Part shown: in pieces, positions 38,001 through 44,653 of the stretch | Position numbering within the stretch: position 1 is the first letter of the stretch | How the letters are laid out: each line of letters begins with the position of its first letter | NCBI RefSeq assembly: GCF_030709675.1 | Contig: NZ_JAUZQD010000012.1 | Span: forward strand, 1-64,000 | Reading direction: 5' to 3' | DNA length: 64,000 nucleotides | From: Symbioplanes lichenis | GTDB lineage: Bacteria; Actinomycetota; Actinomycetes; Mycobacteriales; Micromonosporaceae | Translations under genes and position numbers: made by a program | Notes under the pieces: generated by a model | The model's input: the letters and a program-made list of their open reading frames with translations, nothing else | Told to the model about the DNA's origin: nothing | The model's database searches: none

Positions 38001-38140
38001 GCGGTGGCGTCGGTGCCGAGTGGACGGTCCTGGTGGTTGCTGCGCAGGAAGGTGGGAGCGGGTGTGGACGCTTCGGCGGGCAGGGCCGTGCCGGTGAGCG
38101 TGAGGACGGCGGCGAGGAGGATGATGGCACTACGACGCAC
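35033..38140 (-). CDS. Secreted GH78-family alpha-L-rhamnosidase
   Basis: 1035 residues with a Sec signal (SAIILLAAVLTLTGTALPAEA). The N-terminal Bac_rhamnosid_N type segment is seen in HQDRPLGTDATAPELSWRI and VYWRVRSWSGLNSGWSAPTW; a discoidin-like insertion occupies about 130-330. The catalytic (alpha/alpha)6 barrel holds DCPSREKLGWLEQDQLAFDA, the GH78 motif with its acidic residues, and GDTAQLETYWPRMQQYLSYL. The C-terminal beta domain ends NGATAEVHVDGNV. GH78 enzymes are inverting alpha-L-rhamnosidases. It is the first gene of the operon and sits behind two TGAAACG-type operator candidates. Confidence 0.92.
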   Translation of the reverse strand: MRRSAIILLAAVLTLTGTALPAEASTPAPTFLRSNHQDRPLGTDATAPELSWRIATPTQTAYQVQAATSLAKLLLKPDLWDSGRVRSGESETAYRGKPIGSRQRVYWRVRSWSGLNSGWSAPTWFETGLRDWSAQWIANRDWQLGTKAPKPVVVDLPARDARYVRLDVTKLGLPLAEQPINAQNQLVTTGDARRFPQLTYRLQLAEVQVRDSAVPEVNLAAGREKFVTASETETIRKEWEPGLVADGLTTSNPEEASNAGYQSAAHAGPDASIQLTIDLGDTKHLDQVLLYPRTDTLTAEGKTPNFPVDYTIQTAQTDNFQQAAAVTGQKAPDPWLPEALPLFAKDFTVGKTITSARLYVSGLGIYVPSLNGHRVGDAVLEPGNTDYADRVTYAAYDVTRQVTKGANTIGIAVGNGTANALHTAGRYRKFARTAADPQVIAQLELTLADGSKQRIGTDSSWRTTLGATTSSNWYGGEDYDARREIPGWNKPGGKANWQPAVPGQAVGALSARKSEPVRVVEKLPATQSGKIYDVGRVIAGIPQLTVTAPKGTTIRVFPAEALRDGHADQSKSNVGAPIWDSFTSRGGTQTWSPDFGYHSFRYLEVVGDAQVSVTGLRVMADNPSAGTFTSSNDIVNGIHRLTRHAVESNMNSVLTDCPSREKLGWLEQDQLAFDAIARNYDVRAYLDKIVQDMADGQEASGLVPSTVPDYVTLAGSYRDDPNWGGALVLVPWQVYRTYGDTAQLETYWPRMQQYLSYLEGQTARWVNGVYDYGLGDWITTEKPAMPKAIPGSFGVWRIADGMAQIAEVLGQDPAPYRARADALAAAVWAKYYDPATGLFGGGGQGATALALDMGAVPADLEAAQLRHLVDSIQGTGNHLVMGEISFPSVLRVLSENGRDDVVYAVASQTTSPSLGYQVVRGNTSLGETWDGGSGQSQNHFMLGALDSWILTRLTGIGQAEGSAGFDKLVIDPAVVGDLTHAEGSYDTPHGTVKVSWQRTGTKTDLRVTVPNGATAEVHVDGNVRNVGPGTWSFHA

Positions 38141-38157
38141 GGCGACTCCTGTCGTGC

Positions 38158-38170
38158 AATCGTTTCAAGG
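38158..38170 (-). promoter_or_regulatory. LacI-type operator candidate 1 upstream of the glycosidase operon
   Basis: On the minus strand the site reads TTGAAACGATT (centre CG), about 20 bases ahead of the GH78 ATG. It shares TGAAACGAT with the element in front of the sugar importer gene (12461-12470). Confidence 0.45.
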
Positions 38171-38222
38171 ACACAACGAAGCGGCGACGCGGCGGAACGT
38201 CGCCAGCCGTTAACCGTGGACG

Positions 38223-38234
38223 TGAAACGTTTTA
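38223..38234 (-). promoter_or_regulatory. LacI-type operator candidate 2 upstream of the glycosidase operon
   Basis: TGAAACGTTTTA on the plus strand matches the perfect palindrome TGAAACGTTTCA at 11 of 12 positions. It is 83 bases upstream of the GH78 start, placed to cover the promoter. LacI-family repressors of sugar operons commonly use this half-site. Confidence 0.5.
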
Positions 38235-38305
38235 ACAGGTTGGTAATGCTGACCGTAAGCTGCGTCACGTCGATACGTCAATAAGTGATCGTGAATGCGC
38301 ATGCG

Positions 38306-38336
38306 AACGGGACGGCCCATGGCGGACCGCCCCGTT
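38306..38336 (-). terminator. Hairpin downstream of the anti-sigma gene
   Basis: An imperfect stem of AACGGG and CGG paired with CCG and CCCGTT around the palindrome GCCCATGGC, 11 bases after the stop of the minus-strand anti-sigma gene. No clear T-run. Confidence 0.45.
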
Positions 38337-38346
38337 CCCCCCGGTG

Positions 38347-39060
38347 CTACAGAGAAACGCTGGTGTACTGCTTGCCGCCCTCGGTCACGACCCGTACCGA
38401 GCCGACCTGGTCGAGCGGCACGAGCGCGCTGCCGTCCAGAGTGGTCCCGTCGTCGGCCCCGGCCTCGGAGACGAGCCAGCTGCCCGCGAGCGTGACCTTG
38501 CCCGACTTGTCGACGACCTGCAGCAGGCACCGCTCGCCCTGCGGGATGCCGGCCACGGCCGCCTTGACGCGGATCCAGCCCGGCGCCGGCGTCAGCGCCA
38601 CGGTGATGCGCGCGCCGGTCGTGGCGTCGACCGCGGTGGCCGTACGCGTGCCCGGCGCAGCCGTCGGCCCGGACGACACCGCGGCCGTGGGCGGCTGGGC
38701 GACCGGCGGCGCGTCGCTCGGCGAGGTGAAGCGGCCGACCGCGGCACCCCCGGCCACCGCGGCGGCGACGACCACAGCGGCGGCGATTCCCACGAGCGTC
38801 GAGCGGCGGCGGTTCGCCCCGGACGACTCCTGGCGGATCTGCCGCAACGTGCGCTGCAACAGCAGGTCGGCGTCGTCGGGTGGGCCGTCCAGCAGCATCG
38901 CCTCGGGCACGGCTTCCAGCGCCATGGTCCACTCCTGCAGGGATTCGGCCTCGGCCCGGCACTCGGCGCAGGTCGCGAGGTGCTCCTCGGCCTGGCGGTG
39001 CTCGTCCGCGTCCAGCGACTTGGTCAGGTAGCCGGCGAGGTCCACGTGGTTGATGTTCAT
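38347..39060 (-). CDS. Anti-sigma factor with ZAS domain and one transmembrane helix
   Basis: 237 residues. HLATCAECRAE gives the Hx3Cx2C zinc motif for binding an ECF sigma factor; one membrane helix is at about 88-108 (LVGIAAAVVVAAAVAGGAAVG). The extracellular part has a Pro/Thr linker and a small beta domain with PQGERCLLQVVDKSGK. Its ATG overlaps the sigma gene stop (ATGA). Same architecture as the pair at 20.7-21.9 kb, but different sequence. Confidence 0.92.
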   Translation of the reverse strand: MNINHVDLAGYLTKSLDADEHRQAEEHLATCAECRAEAESLQEWTMALEAVPEAMLLDGPPDDADLLLQRTLRQIRQESSGANRRRSTLVGIAAAVVVAAAVAGGAAVGRFTSPSDAPPVAQPPTAAVSSGPTAAPGTRTATAVDATTGARITVALTPAPGWIRVKAAVAGIPQGERCLLQVVDKSGKVTLAGSWLVSEAGADDGTTLDGSALVPLDQVGSVRVVTEGGKQYTSVSL

Positions 39061-39608
39061 GAGGCAGACCGTTCCGTTCCGGCGGGGCTCAGCGACTTGA
39101 TCTCACGCAGGGCCCGGAGGGCGTAGAAAGAACGTGACTTGACGGTCCCGGGTGGGATGCCCAAGGCCTTCGCCGCCTCGGTGACCGTGCACCCTTGCAG
39201 ATAGAGCTGTTCGAGCACCTCGCGATGCTCCGTCGACAGCTGGCTCAGCGCGTCGACCACCACCATCGCGTTCACCACCTGCTCGGCGTGGTCCTCGTCG
39301 GACGGCACGTCGACCGGGCTCTCCCGCACCTCGGGGGCGCGGGCGTTGCGGGCCCGGATCTGATCGGTGACGATGTTACGGATCACGGTCAGCAGCCAGC
39401 CGCGTACCGACCCTTTGCCGTTGACCAGGCTCTCGGGATGGCGCCAGGCCCGGACCAGGGCCTCCTGCACGACGTCCTCGGCGGCGGCCCGGTCCCTGGT
39501 CAGCTGCGTGGCATAGGCCAGCATCGCCCGGCCGTGCTCGGCGAACAACGATCTGACCAGTGCCTCGTCAGCCACCTCCCGGCGGCGTTGGAGCCTGAAC
39601 CCCGGCAT
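39057..39608 (-). CDS. ECF RNA polymerase sigma factor
   Basis: 183 residues from ATG 39608, preceded by GGTGGGAAG. Region 2 is in RSLFAEHGRAMLAYATQLT and DRAAAEDVVQEALVRAWRH with GWLLTVIRNIVTDQIRAR; region 4 is in LSQLSTEHREVLEQLYLQGC and IPPGTVKSRSFYALRALR. An upstream in-frame GTG at 39728 would place the promoter inside the gene, so 39608 is chosen. A GAACC-N16-CGTGTGGG promoter at 39752-39724 points at this gene, and an identical one points away at the divergent lipoprotein gene, which indicates autoregulation. Confidence 0.92.
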   Translation of the reverse strand: MPGFRLQRRREVADEALVRSLFAEHGRAMLAYATQLTRDRAAAEDVVQEALVRAWRHPESLVNGKGSVRGWLLTVIRNIVTDQIRARNARAPEVRESPVDVPSDEDHAEQVVNAMVVVDALSQLSTEHREVLEQLYLQGCTVTEAAKALGIPPGTVKSRSFYALRALREIKSLSPAGTERSAS

Positions 39609-39723
39609 GCTCTTCCCACCTTCTCGCACGGCTTCGCCCGGCGTGGCCGACGCCGCCGAGGCTGGCCGGACTGGGAGCGCGCGCCCGGCCATCCCCGACC
39701 CCCGTTGCGTCGGTCTGACTCTC

Positions 39724-39752
39724 CCCACACGAGCGCGGGTTCGGAACGGTTC
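39724..39752 (-). promoter_or_regulatory. ECF-type promoter of the sigma gene
   Basis: GAACC at 39752-39748, 16 bases, then CGTGTGGG at 39731-39724. GAAC-type -35 boxes and CGT-containing -10 boxes are typical of ECF promoters. The plus-strand partner has the same boxes and spacer length. Confidence 0.7.
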
Positions 39753-39766
39753 AGAAAAATTTCTTT

Positions 39767-39795
39767 GAACCGCCCCGGCCGTTCCCCCGTGTGGG
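39767..39795 (+). promoter_or_regulatory. ECF-type promoter of the divergent lipoprotein gene
   Basis: GAACC at 39767-39771, 16 bases, then CGTGTGGG at 39788-39795. The two -35 boxes face back to back across an AT-rich 14-base centre, producing the CGGTTCA...TGAACCG inverted repeat. Confidence 0.7.
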
Positions 39796-39844
39796 TGGCG
39801 TAACGCTGAGTTTCGACGCCGACAGTCCCTCAGGGGGAAAGACC

Positions 39845-40705
39845 ATGAAGCGCACCCGTACCGCCGCAGCCGCCCTGGCGCTCACTGCGCTGCTGGGTAT
39901 GACCGCTTGCGCCCGCCCGGCCCCGGCCGGAGTGGCCGACCTCGCCGCCGACTCCGGCGTGCCCGAGCCCTCGGCCTCCGTGACGCCCAGTGACGACGTC
40001 CCGCCGGAACTCCAGGTCATCCCGTCGGCCTCCGCCCCGGCCGGCCAGGGCGCCTCGGAAGAGGAAGAGGCCGTCATCGAGCCGCCGACCGTCGCCAAGA
40101 CCCAGAAGTGGGTCAAGATCTTCAGCGGCCCGTCCGACAAGGACATCACCCCGCCGGCCTCGATCACCTCCGGCAGCAAGACCGTCGAACTGAACGCCAC
40201 CGAGAACGACGAGATCGGCACCTACGTCACCGACGGCGCCGGCCGCACCCTCTACCGCTTCGACGAGGACGACAACAAGCCGCCCAAGGCCACCTGCAAC
40301 GGCGACTGCGCCAAGACCTGGCCGCCGCTCCTCATCAAGTCCCCCGGCAAGATCTTCCCCAAGGGCCTCGACCCCAAGATCCTCGGCTATGTCGAGCGCG
40401 CCGACGGTCACTGCCAGGTCACCATCAACGGCTGGCCGGTCTATTACTTCGCCCAGGACACCGAGCCGGGCGACATCAAGGGCCAGGGCGTCAAGGGCAC
40501 CTGGTTCGCCGTGGCCCCGGACGGCGGCAAGACCCAACTCCCCGACGCCGACGCGGGCTCCACCGACTCGGACCCCGGCTCGTCGGACCCGGACTCCTCC
40601 GACTCGGGCTCCGACGCGGACTCCGGCGACTCGGGCACGGGCGGCGGCACCGGCGCCGAGAGCGACGCCGGCCCGATCGAGAACCCGCCGGCCCCCGGCT
40701 ACTGA
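39845..40705 (+). CDS. Lipoprotein with COG4315-type secreted repeat (Lipoprotein_15)
   Basis: 286 residues from ATG 39845, right after GGGGGAAAG. A lipoprotein signal ends LLGMTAC. Residues about 110-235 contain the two halves of the repeat: YVTDGAGRTLYRFDEDD with NGDCAKTWPPLL, and YVERADGHCQVTINGWPVYYF with GTWFAV. Such proteins occur on the surface of many actinomycetes and are often next to ECF sigma factors; their biochemical role is unknown. The C-terminal 50 residues are Ser/Asp/Gly-rich and disordered. The shared promoter places it under the neighbouring sigma factor. Confidence 0.88.
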   Translation: MKRTRTAAAALALTALLGMTACARPAPAGVADLAADSGVPEPSASVTPSDDVPPELQVIPSASAPAGQGASEEEEAVIEPPTVAKTQKWVKIFSGPSDKDITPPASITSGSKTVELNATENDEIGTYVTDGAGRTLYRFDEDDNKPPKATCNGDCAKTWPPLLIKSPGKIFPKGLDPKILGYVERADGHCQVTINGWPVYYFAQDTEPGDIKGQGVKGTWFAVAPDGGKTQLPDADAGSTDSDPGSSDPDSSDSGSDADSGDSGTGGGTGAESDAGPIENPPAPGY

Positions 40706-40770
40706 TCTCCCCGAACCCCGCGACCCCGGTCAGGCTTCAGCACAGGCCAGGCCGGGCCCTCGCGGAGCCA

Positions 40771-40804
40771 CGCCGGTCGCGCCTTCAAGGCGGTGCGACC
40801 GGCG
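40771..40804 (+). terminator. Hairpin downstream of the COG4315 lipoprotein gene
   Basis: CGCCGGTCGC pairs with GCGACCGGCG, with an inner GCC-TTCAA-GGC stem in the loop, 65 bases after the stop. No T-run follows. The rest of 40706-40945 shows no convincing gene. Confidence 0.5.
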
Positions 40805-40945
40805 TCCGGCATGGACCGAACCCACCCGGACCGGATCAGAGCTCTCCCGCCCGAGTCGCCCCGCCGTCATCGCTGACGGGTGATGGTAGTCACAGACGCG
40901 ATTGATCGCTCAGCATCCGGGGGCCGACGTCCGTCCTTGGTGGAC

Positions 40946-41580
40946 ATGAAATCAGGAGTGTCGATATCTCTCGTGGCGCTGGTGATGGCCGCCTGTTCGG
41001 TGCCAACAACGCCCGCGACCTCGACATCGTCCGGGCCGTCCTCGGCGAGAAACAGCTCAACCTGCTCGGCCAGTCGTACGGAACCTATGTGGCCGCTGTC
41101 TACGGCACGCTCTTCCCCGCCCGCCTCAACCGCTCCGTCCTCGACTCGGCGATCAACCCGCAGTGGCCGTGGCGCGAGGCTTGGCGGCAGCAGGCGATCG
41201 AGCAGAACGCGGTGGTCGCCTCGGACCTGCGGATGTTCGCCGAGAAGTTTCCGTACGCCTGGGGCGCCAAGTCTGCCGTCCCGCAGGCTTGCGCCTTCAA
41301 CAGCCGCAAGCCGATCGAGCCGCTGGTCTCCCCCCGCCGCTCGGGTTACCCGCAGGGCCTGGTGGTGCAGGGCGAGTTCGATCCCAGCACCCCGTACGCC
41401 GGCGGCGTGGCCATGGCCGCCCAGGTCGACGATCGTCTGGTCACGGTCGTCCGGGACGGTCAGCACGTCCCGTACGGCGACAATCCGTGCGTGACAGCGA
41501 CGGTCGACGCCTACTTCCTCGAGGGCACACTGCCGCCGGTGGGCGCCCGGTGCCCTGGGGGCGACCCGGCGAGCCGATGA
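40946..41580 (+). pseudogene. Remnant of a secreted alpha/beta hydrolase (TAP-like C-terminal domain)
   Basis: From about 41005 the frame ending at 41578 encodes NARDLDIVRAVLGEKQLNLL and GQSYGTYVAAVYGTLFPARL, the nucleophile elbow of tripeptidyl aminopeptidase-like hydrolases, then PQGLVVQGEFDPSTPYAGG and a DGQHVPYGDN His region. Those enzymes have about 450-520 residues; here the N-terminal third and the lid are missing and no ATG/GTG start exists in that frame. In another frame ATG 40946 opens MKSGVSISLVALVMAACS, a good lipoprotein signal, which supports a gene broken by deletion and frame change. A short product starting at GTG/ATG 41089 is possible but would lack the nucleophile. Confidence 0.65.
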
Positions 41581-41649
41581 CGTATCGAAATGTGACGCTG
41601 TCTCTTTTGCTACACGCTGGGTGTGTCGGCGCCTGCGTATGGTGAAGGT

Positions 41650-42570
41650 ATGGCGGACGCGTGGAGCCGGCGCCGGGCTGTCACGTTGACCCTGGCGATC
41701 GAGCTGGTGCTCGCCGGGGTGGCGATCGGTGCCGCGCGCGTGACGTCGCCGCAGCTCGGGCCCGATTATGTCGACATCGCCAAGGTGCCGGCCGCGACGG
41801 TGCCGGTGGCGGCGCCCGGCTCCTACACCTGGGACTGCGGCCGCAACGAGATCGGCCACCGCAACACCGCCAACATCGTCGTCACGCCGCGCCGGCCCGG
41901 GCCTGTGCACCATGTGCACGATTACGTCGGCAATCTGTCCGTCGACGTGGGCTCGACCGTCGAAAGCCTCCCCGGCGCCGCGACCACCTGCACGAACGGT
42001 GACCAGTCCACCTACTACTGGCCGGCCCTCCGCATGGGCGGCACCGGCGAGCACGGCGGCGCGGTCCAGGTGCCGGCCGAGGTGACTCTGCGGTTCTATG
42101 GAAATGCGCGCACGCCGGTTGTTCCGATGCCGCAACTGTTGCGGGGCGCGGTCGGGGACGCCTATGCGTACACGAATGGCGGCGCCCTGGCGGCACCCGT
42201 CTGGAGCTGCTCGGGCGAAACCGATCGGCGCACTCTGCTCTATCCGGTGTGCGGCCGGGGCGAGCGGGTCCTGCGCATTTTCGACTTCCCGAGCTGCTGG
42301 GACGGCCGGCGCGTCGACAGCAAGGGCCACCGGCAGCATCTCGTCTTCCCGGAGGCGGGCGGCGGGTGTCCGGTGTCGACCTTCCCGGTGCCGCGGTTGG
42401 AATTGACCGTCGCCTATGACGTGCCGCGCGGGACGCCCTATCGGATCGACGCCTTCGACGCGCAGCGGCACAGTCCGCGGACGGATCACGCCTTCTTCGT
42501 CAATCTCATGCCCGACGGGTTAATGCGGCAGATCGCCGAGTGCCTCAATGCCGGCCGGACGTGCCGGTGA
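41650..42570 (+). CDS. DUF1996 domain protein, membrane-anchored or secreted
   Basis: 306 residues from ATG 41650 (GGTGAAGG just upstream; GTG 41623 would add 9). One hydrophobic N-terminal segment (VTLTLAIELVLAGVAIGAARV) acts as anchor or signal. The rest follows DUF1996: an early His-rich GPVHHVHDYVGN, YYWPAL, CWDGRRVDSKGHRQHLVFP, CPVSTFPVPRLELTVAYD and DHAFFVNLM. The family is common in actinomycetes and fungi, and its function is unknown. The conserved His and Asp residues may bind metal or a substrate. It stands alone, after the hydrolase remnant. Confidence 0.85.
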   Translation: MADAWSRRRAVTLTLAIELVLAGVAIGAARVTSPQLGPDYVDIAKVPAATVPVAAPGSYTWDCGRNEIGHRNTANIVVTPRRPGPVHHVHDYVGNLSVDVGSTVESLPGAATTCTNGDQSTYYWPALRMGGTGEHGGAVQVPAEVTLRFYGNARTPVVPMPQLLRGAVGDAYAYTNGGALAAPVWSCSGETDRRTLLYPVCGRGERVLRIFDFPSCWDGRRVDSKGHRQHLVFPEAGGGCPVSTFPVPRLELTVAYDVPRGTPYRIDAFDAQRHSPRTDHAFFVNLMPDGLMRQIAECLNAGRTCR

Positions 42571-42795
42571 CGATCGCGGCGCCTGCGTGAGCCGTGCTTC
42601 TGCTGCGCGACGGATCGAGCTGATCGACAATCTCGCCGGGTCACCTGGGCGTCGCCTCGCTCCGCCCCCACGATCGGCACCGTCGCCGCCCACGTCAATG
42701 ACGCGCGAGCGGCGGCTGGTCACCCGCGCCACTGGAGGAGCCGCCTGCTGGAAAGGCAGCGGCCGCGGCGACGATCGGGAGTGAGGCGGAGCGGA

Positions 42796-42822
42796 CCAGG
42801 GTGAGGTGGGGCCTCACCCTGG
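42796..42822 (-). terminator. Terminator of the polysaccharide exporter operon
   Basis: A perfect 11-bp stem CCAGGGTGAGG with loop TGGGG, starting 6 bases after the stop of the minus-strand ABC gene. The region 42571-42795 on the other side has no convincing gene. Confidence 0.7.
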
Positions 42823-42827
42823 CCAGG

Positions 42828-43592
42828 TCACTTCTTGACGTACGCCTCGTATTCCTTCATCACCGCGTCGGTGGGGCCGTCGGCGCGGATCTTGCCGGAC
42901 TCGAGCCAGATGGCGCGCTCGCAGGTGTCGCGGATGGACTGTTCGCTGTGGCTGACCAGGAAGACCGTGCCGGCCTCGGCGCGGAGGTCGCGGACGCGCT
43001 GCTCGCTGCGCTTGCGGAACTTGGCGTCGCCGGTGGCGAGGGCCTCGTCGATGAGCAGGACGTCGTGCTTCTTGGCGGCGGCGATGGAGAACTTGAGGCG
43101 GGCCGCCATGCCGGACGAGTAGGTGCGCATCGGCAGGGAGCTGAAGTCGCCGCGGTCGTTGATGCCGGAGAAGTCGATGATCTCCTGGGTGCGGGCCTTG
43201 ACCTCGGCCGGCGACATGCCCTGGGCGAGGCAGCCGAGGACGACGTTGCGCTCGCCGGGTAGGTCGTTCATGAGGGCCGCGTTGACGCCCAGCAGCGACG
43301 GCTGGCCGGCCGAATAGATGGCGCCCTTCTCGACCGGGAGCAGGCCGGCGATCGCGCGGAGCAGGGTGCTCTTGCCCGAGCCGTTGGTGCCGATCAGGCC
43401 GATGGCCTCACCCTTGTACGCGACGAAGCTCACGCCCTTGACCGCGTGCACCTCGCGCAGGCCGGAGGGCTTGGCCCCGGTGACGATGCGCTTGAAGCTG
43501 GCGACCGGGCTCTTGGCGCCGCCGCCCGACTGCTGGACGCGGTAGACGATGTGGGCGTCGTCCACGATGACGGTGGGTTCGCGATCAGCCAC
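42828..43592 (-). CDS. ABC transporter ATP-binding protein of polysaccharide/teichoic acid export (Wzt/TagH-like)
   Basis: 254 residues: Walker A GTNGSGKSTLL, Q-loop region, signature YSSGMAARLKF, Walker B VLLIDEALATGD and a switch His in VSHSEQ. The insertion VKGVSFVAYKGEAIGLIG and the YSSGM signature are typical of ATPases that export O-antigen, teichoic acid or other surface polymers, rather than of importers. There is no C-terminal carbohydrate-binding extension. Its ATG overlaps the permease gene by 8 bases. Confidence 0.92.
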   Translation of the reverse strand: MADREPTVIVDDAHIVYRVQQSGGGAKSPVASFKRIVTGAKPSGLREVHAVKGVSFVAYKGEAIGLIGTNGSGKSTLLRAIAGLLPVEKGAIYSAGQPSLLGVNAALMNDLPGERNVVLGCLAQGMSPAEVKARTQEIIDFSGINDRGDFSSLPMRTYSSGMAARLKFSIAAAKKHDVLLIDEALATGDAKFRKRSEQRVRDLRAEAGTVFLVSHSEQSIRDTCERAIWLESGKIRADGPTDAVMKEYEAYVKK

Positions 43593-44484
43593 GGCCGTAG
43601 CCCTTCTCTCCGCGCCAGAAGTAAGCGTAACCGCCGAGGCCGGCGACGGCGGCCCAGCCGGCGGCCAGGATCCAGAGCGTCAGCGGCGAGGAGGCCAGCG
43701 GCACGTCCTGCATCAGCGCGTGACGCATCAGGTCGATGTAGACGAGCAGCGGGTTCGCCTCGATGAGCTCGCGCAGCCAGCCGATGTGCACGGCCTCCTC
43801 GAACTTGGTGACCGGGTAGATCACCGCGGAGCCGTAGAGCCAGATGCGCATGATGAAGGGGACCAGCTGCTTGAAGTCGGCCACCTTGGAGCCGAAGCGG
43901 GCCACGGCCATCGCGAGGCCGGCGTTGAAGATCGACTGCAGCAGGAAGATCGGCACGATGAGCAGCCACTCGAGGGTGATCGGCTCGCCGAAGGCCAGCA
44001 CGATGACCATGAGGACGGCCATCGAGGCGACCATGTTGCGCACCTCGACCATGGTGATGGCGAGCGGCAGGCTGGCCCGGGGGAAGTGCAACGCCCGGAT
44101 CAGGCCCATGTTGCCGCTGATCGCCTGGGTGCCCGCCTGGACCACCGACTGGGTGAACCCGAAGACGAAGACACCGGTGCACAGGTACGCCGTGAAGTTG
44201 TCGATGCCCCGGGAGGTCTCCAGGATGACACCGAAGATCACGTAGTAGACCGCCGCGTTGAACAGCGGCGTCAGCACCTGCCAGAGCATGCCCAGCCGGG
44301 TCTTGCCCAGCGAGGAGGTGACCTTCGCGTTCGCGTACGAGGCGATGAAGTGCCTGTACGCCCACAGCTGCCGCGTGTACTCGGGCAGGCTGGGCAACCG
44401 TCCGGCGAAGGTGAGCCCGTGGCGGCGAGCGAGCTCGCCGAGAGGCACACCGGTGTCGGAATCGGCGACCGCCGTCTGAGACAT
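43585..44484 (-). CDS. ABC-2 type permease of polysaccharide export (Wzm/TagG-like)
   Basis: 299 residues from ATG 44484, preceded by GGAGCG. About six hydrophobic segments and the N-terminal amphipathic part RQLWAYRHFIASYANAKVTS followed by KTRLGMLWQVLTPLFNAAVYY, typical of ABC2_membrane exporters for O-antigen or wall teichoic acid. Partner of the ATPase downstream. The glycan exported cannot be told, since no biosynthesis genes are in the window. Confidence 0.92.
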   Translation of the reverse strand: MSQTAVADSDTGVPLGELARRHGLTFAGRLPSLPEYTRQLWAYRHFIASYANAKVTSSLGKTRLGMLWQVLTPLFNAAVYYVIFGVILETSRGIDNFTAYLCTGVFVFGFTQSVVQAGTQAISGNMGLIRALHFPRASLPLAITMVEVRNMVASMAVLMVIVLAFGEPITLEWLLIVPIFLLQSIFNAGLAMAVARFGSKVADFKQLVPFIMRIWLYGSAVIYPVTKFEEAVHIGWLRELIEANPLLVYIDLMRHALMQDVPLASSPLTLWILAAGWAAVAGLGGYAYFWRGEKGYGRG

Positions 44485-44618
44485 GGGGTGGCGCTCCGAT
44501 CTGGTCGGTCCGTCGGGGGATGGGGACCTGGGTTCGCGCGGTAACACACCAGCAAGTGTGCCGCGATGAAACGCTGTCGTATCGACGACCGGTCGAAAAC
44601 TAACCGAACGAACGTCGA

Positions 44619-44635
44619 AACGCAACCGTTGCGTT
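44619..44635. promoter_or_regulatory. TetR-type operator AACGCAAC-C-GTTGCGTT
   Basis: A perfect 8+8 palindrome with one central base, in the 170-base gap between the divergent exporter and TetR genes. It covers the -35/spacer region of the TetR promoter (next entry) and is well placed for autoregulation and control of the exporter. Confidence 0.65.
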
Positions 44636-44641
44636 CTGGCG

Positions 44642-44647
44642 TATAGT
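44642..44647 (+). promoter_or_regulatory. -10 box of a leaderless TetR transcript
   Basis: TATAGT ends 6 bases before the GTG at 44654, so transcription would start at the start codon. No ribosome binding site precedes the GTG, which agrees with a leaderless mRNA. Confidence 0.55.
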
Positions 44648-44653
44648 GTCCCC

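Noticed and set aside
35507-38284. Long plus-strand open frame opposite the GH78 gene
   Set aside because: Antisense shadow; the GH78 motifs and signal peptide are on the minus strand.
39746-39772. CGGTTCA...TGAACCG inverted repeat as a repressor operator
   Set aside because: The repeat is fully explained by two opposed -35 boxes of matching ECF promoters, so a separate repressor site is not needed.
42571-42795. Possible small gene between the DUF1996 gene and the exporter terminator
   Set aside because: No ribosome binding site, Arg/Pro-rich composition and no coupling to neighbours; I see no gene here.
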